A DNA stretch of 29,323 nucleotides, taken from NCBI GenBank assembly GCA_009746045.1, contig RPFO01002052.1, forward strand, positions 1 to 29,323, written 5' to 3'. Positions 1-8,797 of the stretch are shown piece after piece. The DNA is from Mesostigma viride. Lineage: Eukaryota; Streptophyta; Mesostigmatophyceae; Mesostigmatales; Mesostigmataceae. The notes beneath the pieces are model-generated. The model was not told where the DNA came from, searched no databases, and saw only the letters and a program-made list of their open reading frames with translations. Numbering within the stretch: position 1 is the stretch's first letter; each line of letters starts with the position of its first letter. The position numbers were made by a program, and so were the translations under genes.

Positions 1-257
1 TTTCTGGTGTTGAATGCCCCCCCTCTACATACACATTATATTGTCTGGACATTCGTATGTAGTGACAATCGTAGTCGATGTGATTGCCATTCGTTTGTAC
101 GTAGAAAGTGGTTGTTGAGGAAGTTGCGCCCCAGGGCGTTTCTTTGTTGCATTTTCTTCAAATTTTAGCTCGCATAAATAGATGAAGATGACTTAATAAA
201 TGCCAGTTTTTTTTAATAATATAAACTACTCGCGGCCGGTATGTTCTGGTTTCGCAG
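1..257 (+). other. Intron or 5' flank of left gene
   Basis: No credible exon is seen here. The segment is T-rich and ends in the acceptor-like tttcgcag at 250-257, so it is probably the intron preceding the exon at 258. It carries one 21-bp hairpin-like motif at 123-143 (stem CGCCC, loop CA, stem GGGCG), the first of the family found in later introns of the same gene. Confidence 0.45.
123..143 (+). repeat. 21-bp intronic hairpin motif, family 1
   Basis: It begins GTTGCG and ends GCGTTTCT, the same 21-bp length and ends as the copies at 1023, 1136, 2317, 2948, 3098, 3250, 4522, 4591 and 4658. Only the middle differs. Confidence 0.55.
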
Positions 258-937
258 ATGTCCAGTCTGACGGTCGACATAAGGGGACGTCCATATCAGG
301 ACGCTGTTTTCCGGATTTTTGAGAAGGATCCCGAAAGAAGTGCCGGGATAGGAAATGTAAAAAGCTGTCAATTACCGACATGGGTCTGTGTGGGGAACAC
401 ATCGTAGCTTTTGGAAAGGACATGATTTCCCGTCATTGCAACAATACGTTGACAACAATTGTGTGGGAGGGGCGCAGATGGACGTCCTTCTTGAGGATGG
501 AGTGGACGGAGCCAAAAGGGCTGTAATTCGGCTGTCGGAAATGGATGATGACAAAGAGGACGTGAACATTCGCCTTAGAGGCACGACGATAACACGGCCG
601 ATTGTGTGTTTGGGTCGAGGAGTGGCGGATGAGGCAGGTCTTCCATGATGCCGCGGAGAAGGTGGTGGAATGGATGATGGGTTGGTCAAATCTTGACGTT
701 CGCATATTCAACCGTCTGACGTCTGATTTCCTTCTCCGGGGAAGTTTCAAGATGGTTGACCGTGCAAGGCAGTCCAGGAACCAGGTATCCCTTTCCATGG
801 CCAGTCCGATCGCACGCATGATTGAGGGGGCCCTCTTCCGCGCAACCTTGCCTCGAGATTTCGAAAATACCGTGAAGGGCCGACCGAAAATCAGCAGCGA
901 TTTCCCATTCGCGAACCACTTATGGGTCGACGGAGTG
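258..937 (+). pseudogene. Left gene, exon A (frameshifted, unknown protein)
   Basis: The exon is bounded by an AG acceptor at 256-257 and a GTAACG donor at 938. Readable protein runs through three frames in succession. The first starts MSSLTVDIRGRP and stops near 405. The second contains HRSFWKGHDFPSLQQYVDNN and an acidic stretch (MDDDKEDVNIRLRG). The third contains EEWRMRQVFHDAAEKVVEW and RIFNRLTSDFLLRG. Single-base shifts near 385 and 600 would join them. I recognise no family. The composition reads as a soluble mixed-charge protein. Because the frames are complementary and do not overlap, this is more likely a broken exon than three small genes. The opposite-strand 202-codon frame is treated as a shadow. 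Confidence 0.4.
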
Positions 938-1022
938 GTAACGGAATTTTTTTGCATTTCCTTGCCAAATGATTCTTTATGAGGGACATAGAGTTGTTTG
1001 TATAGAGAGTGAATTGACGAAA

Positions 1023-1156
1023 GTTGCGACGGCGGTCGCATCTTTTAGTGCGTCGTTCTCTTGTTATGAATCTCTGTTCATTCTGAATTATAACGTTGTT
1101 TGTACCTTGACATAATGATGCATTTTTTGTATTGAGTTGCGACGTGGGGCGCATCT
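1023..1156 (+). repeat. Two family-1 hairpin motifs in intron 938-1204
   Basis: Copies lie at 1023-1043 and 1136-1156, each 21 bp, beginning GTTGCGAC and ending GCATCT. The first contains a perfect 6-bp stem, TGCGAC/GTCGCA, around a GGCG loop. The second keeps a 4-bp stem TGCG/CGCA. The intron ends with a strong acceptor (T-rich run, then ttgcag at 1199-1204). Confidence 0.6.
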
Positions 1157-1204
1157 TCCTGCTGACTCGTATGTTTTTTCCAATTTTTTTGTTTTGTGTT
1201 GCAG

Positions 1205-1875
1205 ATGGAAAAGGGCGGCCCTACATCGCAGGTGGTCGGCGACTCTCCCCCTAGGGGGAAGGGTCAGAAGGGCAACCAGTTCAGGCCCAAGGCGCCTCCC
1301 ACAACAGCCTCCTCACAAGCGTGCAAGGGAGGGCACGCCGCCCCCAATGGTGGAATCTGGTGTCAGCTTTGCCGCGGTCACTGGGAAGGATGAGTACCAC
1401 GGTGGTCGTGAGATGGTGGACGATCCGGTTAGCGCGGTTCAGATTGAGCGGTTTGAGCGACTCGCGAATGGCACTCGTGAAGAGCAATCGCGCTGTACCA
1501 AGACATCCTTAATGACAAACCTGAAGTCGCCAAGGTGCCTTATCTCTCCAAAAGCCACATTCATGCCTCGTTTCGAAACTGCTCCAGCAGGAGCTAAGGT
1601 TGCGTCGGTTGGCTCAGAATGCGCCAGAGACAGTAGCCGCCGCGCCCTCCCATGCCGCGCCTGCCGCAGTAGCCCAAAAGAGGGGGGAGAGTGTGCACGA
1701 GTCGGCCGCAGTGCCCTCAACCGCAAGGGATCCCCCCGCGACTTCCAAGCCGGTCGCGACGGGCGATATGCCCCCGCCGCGGCAGAGGGGAAGGGGGAAG
1801 GGGGTCGATGGAGGGGAAGTCCTCGATGTTTTCGATATGACGCTGGGCAATTTGGAAGGTGGCGGGCCGATCTTC
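1205..1875 (+). pseudogene. Left gene, exon B (low-complexity, frameshifted)
   Basis: The exon runs from ttgcag to a consensus GTAAGT donor at 1876. A basic Pro/Lys/Arg-rich start gives way to PPMVESGVSFAAVTGKDEYH and QIERFERLANGTREEQSR. After a one-base shift near 1500 the frame continues LYQDILNDKPEVAKVPYLSK. After another near 1590 it continues LRRLAQNAPETVAAAPSHAA, an Ala/Pro/Arg-rich linker and GGEVLDVFDMTLGNLEGGGP just before the donor. It looks like a short folded segment followed by disordered linker. No family is recognised. The last frame runs straight into the donor, which supports that frame as the coding one at the 3' end. Confidence 0.4.
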
Positions 1876-1996
1876 GTAAGTCTCCGCCCATTTAATTGAT
1901 GTCGTGAAATACAATAAGCATTTTTTTGCAATATTCGCCAGACATGTCATTTCCGACAACTAAGCGGATTTTTACTTTCCGTTGAAATGTTCGCAG

Positions 1997-2261
1997 GGCC
2001 GGCAAGAGGATGTGGGTGCAAGAGAAGCCCGCTCAATGGCGGGAAGCACCCAGGTACATGAGTGCGTCAGATTCCTCTCCGGTTTACTTGTATTGAAAAG
2101 GTTTGCGTGCGTATATCCTTGTTTATTTTTGTAGTAATTTTTTTCTTGTGAATGGACAATCGCGTTTGCTATTTTTACAGGGAAGTCCGTTCGAGCAGCA
2201 AGAGGGCGGTGACAGGAGGGGAAGTGGATCTTACGGTGGTTCCACTGCAGAGGGGGGAAGG
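1997..2261 (+). pseudogene. Left gene, two small exons (1997-2053, 2181-2261)
   Basis: Two short exons of 57 and 81 bp, both multiples of three, have clear tcgcag and ttacag acceptors and GTACAT and GTAAGT donors. They encode Gly/Arg/Glu/Gln-rich peptides (GRQEDVGAREARSM and GSPFEQQEGGDRRG). Low-complexity cassettes of this kind can be added or lost without disturbing the frame. The intervening intron shows no family-1 motif. The following intron has one at 2317-2337. Confidence 0.45.
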
Positions 2262-2316
2262 GTAAGTTACCGTTGACTTACAAATTGAAAGTTTAGGTTC
2301 GTCCTCAATTGACAGA

Positions 2317-2337
2317 GTTACGACGGCCGGCGTTTCT
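2317..2337 (+). repeat. 21-bp family-1 motif in intron 2262-2385
   Basis: This copy reads gttacgac then ggccggcgtttct. It is close to the three copies in the triplicated intron downstream and the same length. Confidence 0.6.
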
Positions 2338-2385
2338 CTACACTTTTCTTACATTAAAAATCTTCCGTTGATAATGTTCTTGCAG

Positions 2386-2890
2386 GAAGCCGGTCGTCAG
2401 GGTGGGGCAAATCTCCAGGGAGAGGGGGCTATCGCTGTCGGTGAGCCTGTGTCAGAGGGCGCGGGTGGAAGCGACGGCGATACTGCGAAAATGACACGCT
2501 TTAAGGAGCAAGCGGATGCTTATAAACTGAGGACGTTAGCAAAGCGGGTTGTGGCCGAGGTGAGAACGGAAACAGCCCCACCTGAGGTACGGAACCAGAT
2601 GATGACTCTCCATCAAGTCGCTGAGTTGATCGTGAAGAATGCTCACGCCCGATGGAGCCACACAGCCTGAGGAGATCCCGAGCGCCAAGGCCTTGATAAA
2701 GTGGATGCAGGAGAACCTGTTCGAGGGCAAAGCGAAGGAGAGGAATTGTAAACTGAAGACGGTGACGATGGCGGACGCCAAGACTCTGATCAAGATGTTG
2801 AAGGAACACGATGCCCGCCGGGACAAGTCTCCGAAGATCGCGAAGGGGTCGAAGAAAGCGGCTGAAGCAGCAGCGGTTGAGGGGAATGAG
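2386..2890 (+). pseudogene. Left gene, helical exon related to right-gene exon 27145-27734
   Basis: The exon lies between ttgcag (2381-2385) and GTAAGT at 2891. After a Gly-rich start it encodes a helical segment (TRFKEQADAYKLRTLAKRVV, QMMTLHQVAELIVKN). A one-base shift near 2638 leads to PEEIPSAKALIKWMQENLFE, KLKTVTMADAKTLIKMLKEH and DARRDKSPKIAKGSKK. The stretch from ALIKWMQ to DARRD resembles the right-gene sequence around FKWKPKEYTEAKVDKVIKFM followed by LKRRDRERAKL: same spacing, same Lys-rich tail, same position upstream of the shared C-terminal domain. No known family is recognised; a small helical or nucleic-acid-binding region is only a guess. Confidence 0.45.
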
Positions 2891-3330
2891 GTAAGTCTAC
2901 CTCTGTTGTGAGGGGGGCTTTGTTCTTGAGGTCCACGTTTCATGTAGGTTGCGACGGCCGGCGTTTCTTAAGTGTGACACTTACTTCCTTTTGACTAACA
3001 CTTACTTCCTTTCCTGATTTCGCATCGTTGAGGGAAATGAGCCAAGTGTACCTCTGTTGTGAGGGGGCTCTGATCTTGAGGTTTAGGTTTCATCTAGGTT
3101 GCGACGGCCGGCGTTTCTCAAGTGTGACATTTACTTTATTCCTTTCGGTTATGCTTTCCTGATTTTTTCATATCATTGTTAAGGGGAACGAGGTAAGTAT
3201 ACCTCTGTTGTGAGGGGGGCTTTGATGTTGAGGTTCAGGTTTCATGTAGGTTGCGACGGCCGGCGTTTCTCAATCGCATTTACTTTATTCCTTTTGGTTA
3301 TGCTTTCCTGATTTTTTCGCATCACTGCAG
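2881..3330 (+). repeat. Tandemly triplicated exon-end + intron, 151-bp unit
   Basis: Three consecutive copies start at 2881, 3032 and 3183, two spacings of exactly 151 bp, and the last ends at the functional-looking acceptor ctgcag at 3330. Each unit holds the last 10 bases of the exon (ggggaatgag), the donor, the intron body with one family-1 motif (2948-2968, 3098-3118, 3250-3270) and an acceptor region. The second donor is changed (gccaag for gtaag). The internal acceptors are lost (gttgagg, gttaagg). Splicing from 2891 to 3330 would remove all three. Confidence 0.85.
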
Positions 3331-4512
3331 TACGTGCAGGCCGAGAGGGCGACCCACGCGGCCATCCTGTACTCAATCAGCCTCGACCAGCACGCGCGCG
3401 CCGAGATGAAATAGATAGTACGTGGACTGCTGCCGTCGACGAACACCAGAAGGGACTCTCCGAAGCACTTGCGACCACAAGGGGAAGGCGCTGAAGGGAA
3501 AGGGGAAAGGAAAGGAGGTGGAGGTTGCGGATGCTCCCGTGTCTCTGCTTGAGAAATGGGAGAAGTCCCCGGTGTCGCAGGATGATGATGACATCCTGGA
3601 TGTGAACGATGAGATCGCGAAGGGCAAACGGTTGCGGAAGCAGCTTGCCGTTCAGCCTCGGGACCTCGATGAGATGTCCAAAGCCTTGGTGCATCGAAAT
3701 CGGGTGTGGACAAGGAACCTGTTCGTGGGGCCTCAGAAGCTCCTCGCACGAGACTTGCATCTGTCTAGAGCCGAGCAGAACGCCACCATTTTTGCAAACT
3801 CGGAGTCCGACTACGGCCACGACAAGCTGGTGATTCCTGTGTGGCGGTACTCGTTCCAGTTTTTGGCTGACCGGTGCCCCAACACTTTTCATGACTGGAT
3901 GAAAAAGGAAGGCACCCAGCGTCAGCTCGCGCAACTCTTCGGGGAGATGGGGGGGCACGGACAATGAAGGCTGGCTACGCTCGCGCAATGACTGACAAAG
4001 AGATTGATATCTACCTGCGAACGAGCTCGGCCAAGGGAATGGCCGAAGCTGCTTCCACCGCGGTTCTGACAGGACCGGCCGATATTCTGGACGATCTTAA
4101 GCCCGTGGACGTGAGAAAGGCCGCGCTTTTGGACAGTTTGTGCAAGTCCGCCTGGGAGATGGCTCCACTCGAGAAGAAGCCACCGTTGCCGCCAGCCATT
4201 TGCGGCTTTCTCGTGCTGGACGGGAACCACTTTACCACACTCATCAAATCGGTGAAATTCGAACTGGTCACCGACAATATGACGGTGGACCAAAGATCTG
4301 TGTGGTACCAGGCAATGCTGAATGGTTTCATGAAGGCGGAAAAGCTCAGGGTCGTTGCGCGGGGAGGGAAGGAGCAGGAGGTCACGAAGACCGTGGCCGC
4401 GGCGAAGCTGGAGGAGTGGGCAACTGATTGGACGAATTTCGGGGGGGTGGACGTGCAGATGCTCAAGGGTGAGACCATCCTGCCGACCTGGTGGCAGATC
4501 CGTGAACAGAAG
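3331..4512 (+). pseudogene. Left gene, exon with shared 'IPVW...DKEI' domain
   Basis: This exon follows the triplicated intron and ends at GTAAGC (4513). After a frameshift near 3415 a Lys/Gly-rich linker leads into SLLEKWEKSPVSQDDDDILD and KGKRLRKQLAVQPRDLDEMS. The conserved core (about 3700-3960) includes NRVWTRNLFVGPQKLLARDL, HDKLVIPVWRYSFQFLADR and HDWMKKEG. After a second shift at the G-run near 3950-3960 the frame resumes ARAMTDKEIDIYLRTSSAKG, then a long helical region to QMLKGETILPTWWQIREQK. The core aligns by eye with 28470-28850 of the right gene (KVCIPVWQFAFQALAE, RDWLKKCHG, FRPLSDKEIEKYLGTKSTAS). I know no named family for it. The two homologues in one window show it is a real domain. 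Confidence 0.55.
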
Positions 4513-4768
4513 GTAAGCCAGGTTGCGACCGCCGGCGTTTCTATAAGTGGTTTTCTTGTGTTAATTTCAGTATGCCATTAGTTCGGTCAAGATGCGACCG
4601 CCGGCGTTTCTATAAGGGGTTTTCATGTTCCACCTTAGCATGCCATATTTTGGTCAAGATGCGACCGCCGGCGTTTCTGTCAGTCGTATTCTTGTTCTCA
4701 GTTGAGTTGTGCTTATTTTGGAGGACTATCGATGTGTCTCTGCGCGTTGTTGCCCTACGGGGATGCAG
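4513..4768 (+). repeat. Intron with three tandem family-1 motif units
   Basis: The intron runs from GTAAGC to gatgcag. Its first 170 bp consist of three tandem units of 69 and 67 bp spacing, each with one motif copy: 4522-4542, 4591-4611, 4658-4678. Shared flanks include ctataag and ggttttc. Acceptor-like tttcag at 4565-4570 and ccttag at 4632-4637 recur between motifs, so the unit again resembles intron sequence duplicated about the motif. Confidence 0.8.
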
Positions 4769-6653
4769 GTTACCGAACAAGTCGGCAAGATGATCGAAGT
4801 TGTCAGGCAGCTCGGGAACGCCATGAACGCCGAGGACACAGCCCAAGCCAAGGCAACGTGGGGCTCAGCGCTGGGGGATGTGCACCGGGCCTACCAGGCA
4901 TATGGACCCGTCAAGAGAGGGAAGGGCGTGTCTCTCCCAACTCCTCTGTACGGCAAGATCTGGGCGATTGTGAAGCCCTTTTGGCAGAAAGGAGAGCAAG
5001 CCAAGGCCGAAGGGGACGGCGCAGGCGACAAGGCAGGAGGGGCTGAAGAGACGGACAAGTGGGGGCCGGACCAGAAGAACTTCATGCAGCGCTGGCTGTT
5101 CTGGTGTGAGGACCCTTTGAAGCCCGCTGTCGACGGCAAGCCGGCGATCGCACAGGATATCGCGGCTCGGCAAGACTTCCTTGACACGCGCCCTAAAGAC
5201 AAGGCGCACGAACTGTCCATTTTCACCGCGCATCGGGAACTTGCGAGTTTCCAGTACTTCGACAGCCTGATCCAAGCGCCGATCATGTCCTGTGAGGCCC
5301 CTCCCAGCAACCTGATAAAAATAATGGAAGTCGCCAAGAATTTGATAGAGGGGCGAAGCAATTCGCCCACATCAAGTTCCTGGAGAACCCCGACCTGATT
5401 GGCTCCGTCAGACAACTAACGGGACTTTCGACCCCGTAATGGTGAGGGAGCACGTGTTTGGCGTGAAGCTGAAGGGCACCTTCGCCACGGACCTCGACAA
5501 GTTCATCGCCGACTGCCGCCTGACCAAGACTTTTGGCGGGTGGTCGTCACGGCCACGAGGGCGATCATTCTCACGCTGAGGGACCTTCCGCCGGCTAAAA
5601 GGAAAGTGGTCGACCAGAAGGACTGGAAGTTCCCGAGAGGGCTGCTCGCTTCCCACCCCCGTCATTTGTATGACGATTTGGGGGTGAAGACCAAACATCT
5701 GCTGGGTGTGCCACAGGAGGCGGCGGCGGAGGTCGAGAAGGAGGTCGAGGAGGCGGCGGAGGAGGGGACTACCAAGGCCAAGAAGGGGTGGCGGGACAGG
5801 TTGGAAGGCTACAGCGATTGGAAGGGGGTGAGGATGGGATCCGACTGGATCGCATACAGGACAATGATATGGAAGGAAGACGAAAAAAGAAAGGATCTGG
5901 TGGTGACGAAGGTGGTGGACGAGTTGTACACGGGGTCTGACAAAATTCCTCGGTCGCTGAAGGACCAGGCGTTTGCTGTGCTGGACCTGGCAGCTGACAG
6001 GAACGAGAAGTGGAGGAACCTGCGCAAGTGGGACCCAGACTGCATTCCGGAGGACAGCCACATGCCCAAACCCTCCTCGCATTTCAGCCCGGTCGTGTGG
6101 GATGTGGTTGACAACATGACCAACGCCCTTTTTAGGGGACCCTGCAGAGTTCTGCTGGTGTTCGGGGAGACCGCCCATATCCGCCGGTGGAAGCGCCTGG
6201 TCCGCCTTATCAAATATCGGCTTCGTAAAACTGGGTGGACAGACCTCGCCTACTTTGCCGACGACGATTCTTCGTCTGATGAGGATGATGATTCGGAGAA
6301 GGGGGAAGAGGGGAAGGAGGACAAGGGGGAGGCGGATGAGGATGAGGATGAGGACGAGGAGGACGAGGAGGACGAGGAGGACGAGGAGGACGAGGAGGAC
6401 GAGGAGGACGAGGAGGACGAGGAGGACGAGGAGGACGAGGAGGACGAGGAGGAGGATATTGCTGAGGGGCACCCGCCCGGGGTGGGTGGGGGAGGCGGAG
6501 GGGGAGAAAGGGGATGGGGATGGGGAGAAGGGAGGAGGGGGGAGGGGGGAGAGGGACGGGGGAGGAGATGGAAGGGGAGGGAAAAAGCGCAGTCGGGGTG
6601 ATGGAGGCTCGCGTGAGGAGACAATGGGGGGGATGAAGACAAAAGGGGGGGAG
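4769..6653 (+). pseudogene. Left gene, large exon ending in acidic tract
   Basis: From acceptor gatgcag the frame reads EQVGKMIEVVRQLGNAMNAE, KIWAIVKPFWQKGEQAKAEG and FMQRWLFWCEDPLKPAVDGK, to IQAPIMSCEAPPSNLIKIME. Single-base shifts near 5350, 5430 and 5530 lead through AHIKFLENPDLIGSV, VFGVKLKGTFATDLDKFIAD and VTATRAIILTLRDLPPAKRK. A long open stretch follows: VDQKDWKFPRGLLASHPRHL, KKGWRDRLEGYSDWKGVRMG, ELYTGSDKIPRSLKDQAFAV, HFSPVVWDVVDNMTNALFRG, RRWKRLVRLIKYRLRKTGWT. It ends in Asp/Glu repeats. The Trp-rich mixed fold is unlike any domain I can name; an enzyme fold is possible but unproven. A GTAAGC donor lies at 6654. The 354-codon Leu/Val-rich reverse frame here is a shadow of the acidic repeat. 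Confidence 0.45.
6349..6455 (+). repeat. 9-bp tandem repeat (gaggacgag), Glu-Glu-Asp tract
   Basis: About eleven copies of a 9-bp unit encode an uninterrupted EED repeat in the frame of the preceding exon. The alternative + frame reads Arg/Thr repeats and the reverse strand reads Ser or Leu repeats, so several spurious open frames arise here. The 9-bp unit preserves frame on expansion. A comparable acidic tract is encoded by the right-gene exon at 26881-27014. Confidence 0.9.
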
Positions 6654-6677
6654 GTAAGCGCCAGCGTGCTGGTGAAG

Positions 6678-6945
6678 GAGACTCGAGGCCTGTCGTTGGA
6701 AACGCCGGCGGGCGTATCTGTGATGAGGGGGATCGCCAGCAGGAAGGAGGCTCGCGGCCTGTTACTGGAAACGCCGGCGGGCGTATCTGTGATGAGGAGG
6801 GGGATCGCCAGCAGGAAGGAGGCTCGCAGCCTGTTACTGGTAACGCCGGCGGGCGTATCTGTGATGAGGATGGGGATCGCCAGCAGGAAGCAGGCTCGCG
6901 GCCTGTTACTGGTAGCGCCGGCGGGCGTTCCCGATTTACGGGAGG
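6678..6945 (+). repeat. 69/72-bp minisatellite, reversed family-1 motif in each unit
   Basis: Four units start at 6678, 6747, 6819 and 6891 (lengths 69, 72, 72 and a partial). Each contains GAAACGCCGGCGGGCGTATC or a close variant (6698, 6767, 6839, 6911), the reverse complement of the intronic family-1 motif. All spacings are multiples of three, so the array stays open in more than one frame: EARGLLLETPAGVSVMR in one, GNAGGRICDEEGDRQQEGGS in another. It follows a GTAAGC donor at 6654 and could be intronic or coding. Confidence 0.8.
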
Positions 6946-7402
6946 CGGTCGTGTCCGACAGATGGGAATGAGGCCTCGTCAGGATTCATGGGGACCCCCG
7001 GTTGAGGGGACCCCCGCCCTCGCCTCGGTTTCTTTGGGTCTGGGTGACGATCCCGTACCGTCGTCAGGAAGGACGGTTGTGATGACTTTGCCCCCCGCTC
7101 GACGGGGATGGAGCAATGCCCGGACACGATACTGCTGAATGAGGATGACGATCCGGACCCGTCGGCTGACACGGATTTTGTTGCGAGCACCCCACTGCAG
7201 AAGAGGGTATTGGAGGCTCGTAACGTGGAGGGTCCGCCGACAGTCTCAGGTGGAGGGCCGGCGTTTGCCGGATTGATGCGCCCGACTGAGGTGGTCGATG
7301 TTGAGGTGCCGCCAGGGACATCGACCGCACCGTTGACCGCATTGACGGATATCTTCGATCGACCAAGGATGCCCTTCCACGCTCCAACGGTACATTCGGC
7401 CG
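6946..7402 (+). pseudogene. Left gene, penultimate exon region (Pro/Asp-rich)
   Basis: One frame continues from the minisatellite as RVRQMGMRPRQDSWGPPVEG, then SVSLGLGDDPVPSSGRTVVM, and stops near 7138. The next frame takes over as CPDTILLNEDDDPDPSADTD, KRVLEARNVEGPPTVSGGGP and TALTDIFDRPRMPFHAPTVH, up to a GTAAAT donor at 7403. Another single-base shift near 7090-7130 would unify them. The content is disordered and acidic. The 5' boundary is not resolved; an acceptor-like ctgcag also sits at 7195-7200. Confidence 0.35.
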
Positions 7403-7543
7403 GTAAATTTCATTTTCAATAAACGAGTTTAATAAGTACCTTAATATATTTCTACATAAGTTTTTTTGCATCAGTCCATGGCTTCATTGATTTCTCACAC
7501 GACCCTTCCGTATGCATGTTAATTGGCATCTGCTTACGTGCAG

Positions 7544-8238
7544 GGAAAGGCGAAGAAGAAACTCCAGTTCGGTTTCCCCGTGGATCCGCGTCTGGGACTG
7601 TGTCCGGAGAGGCCGGCCGTGTTGTTGGCCAGGCCGCGGTCGGCGAACCAGTTGCACAACCGGGGGCGGGAGGGGACGAGCTCCCACCCAACGCACCAAC
7701 CCACGCACCAGCCTTACCGTGCGGTCAGCCAGAAAAAACGTACGAAGAGTTGATGGCAGAGGCGGCGGCTGCGCAGGGGCAGAAGGCAAAACGTCGGGGA
7801 GGGGGCAGGCGAGGGGCGGGGCAGGAGACGGAGGGTGCCGACGAACCTGCACAGCCGCAGAAGGGTGGTGGTCAGGGCAGAGATGCGACGGCCGAAAACC
7901 GAATCAGGGACGTTCGGCCGGACGTCCGGATGCGCTTTATGGATGGCGCGAAACTGAGTCGCGGAGGTTGGAGTTCGAAATGGGTAGACGACGTGTGCAT
8001 AAACTGGCAGCACAAGTACCCCAAGAAGGAAGATTTTCTGCTCTTTGGCACCCTCCTGGGCAAAGAGAGGGAGAAGGTGGTGATCAGATGGTTTGATGAA
8101 GGGCACGACCTCGGTTGGAGTAATGAGTGCGAGGAAAAGTTTCGTTTTCCTCTGAAGTTCGCTAGAGAACATGTTACTCTCCTGAAGGAAGGCGCCAGCT
8201 GGGACAACATTCCTTCATATCGACCTGGCAAGCGATGA
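7544..8238 (+). pseudogene. Left gene, 3'-terminal exon
   Basis: Starting after gtgcag (7538-7543), the best frame reads PVRFPRGSASGTVSGEAG, then QPEKTYEELMAEAAAAQGQK, a Gly/Arg-rich linker, and a compact C-terminal segment VRMRFMDGAKLSRGGWSSKW, DDVCINWQHKYPKKEDFLLF, WFDEGHDLGWSNECEEKFRF, KFAREHVTLLKEGASWDN, ending at TGA 8236-8238. This segment is Trp/Asp/Lys-rich and clearly protein-like, but I do not recognise it. A possible poly(A) signal aataaa lies at 8462-8467. This looks like the true 3' end of the left gene. Whether it is one gene with 258-7402 is inferred only from orientation and splice signals. Confidence 0.5.
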
Positions 8239-8797
8239 TGGGCGAGGACTTTGCACGAAATCGCGTTTTGCACGTAATTGCCCACCGCAACGTGGAGAAA
8301 TGCAGATGTACATAGTAGTTGGTTCAGTGACCGTGACTTTGGGCAGTTTAGTAGTTGGGGTGACGTGTCCAATGTATATATGGTGGGGCGCGTCCAAGGG
8401 GGTCCACGCTGATTGAGCACTTGCATGTGTTCTTTCAACATATTCGGACATGTATGAAATGAATAAATTGTTTGGACGATTGCAAATTGATTGATTGAAG
8501 AATGAGATACCATTAATAATTGAAAAATGTAAAACCTCATTGTGAATTTGTACATACTTCAAACTTTCACATGCATGCCCCAAATTGTGCATTTGTGCAG
8601 GTTTTAATTATGAGAAGTAGCATTTCTCTACAAATATTGAGAAATTTAGGGGCACTTGGGGTTGTTGGCCATGTTCATTCATGATAAAATGGACTTTTTA
8701 TGCTGTAACATCATATTCCACTAGTCCAAAACGCTGCTTTCATGACGTCAAAAGTACCAGCAATGGCCCTAGGTTGGAGCAGTAGATGTTGGGGACG
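8239..8797. other. Intergenic, convergent 3' ends
   Basis: No exon is supported. The left gene (+) ends at 8238 and the transposase-like gene (-) ends at 8798, so this is a tail-to-tail interval. An aataaa on the + strand at 8462-8467 could serve the left gene. AT-rich runs around 8450-8640 contain only short incidental frames. Confidence 0.6.

Noticed and set aside
433-1041. 202-codon minus-strand frame
   Set aside because: It overlaps the better-supported + exon, lacks splice or family support, and has ordinary shadow composition.
5408-6472. 354-codon minus-strand frame with poly-Leu/Val
   Set aside because: It is the reverse of the Glu-Glu-Asp repeat and the readable + strand exon. No protein-like composition outside the shadow.
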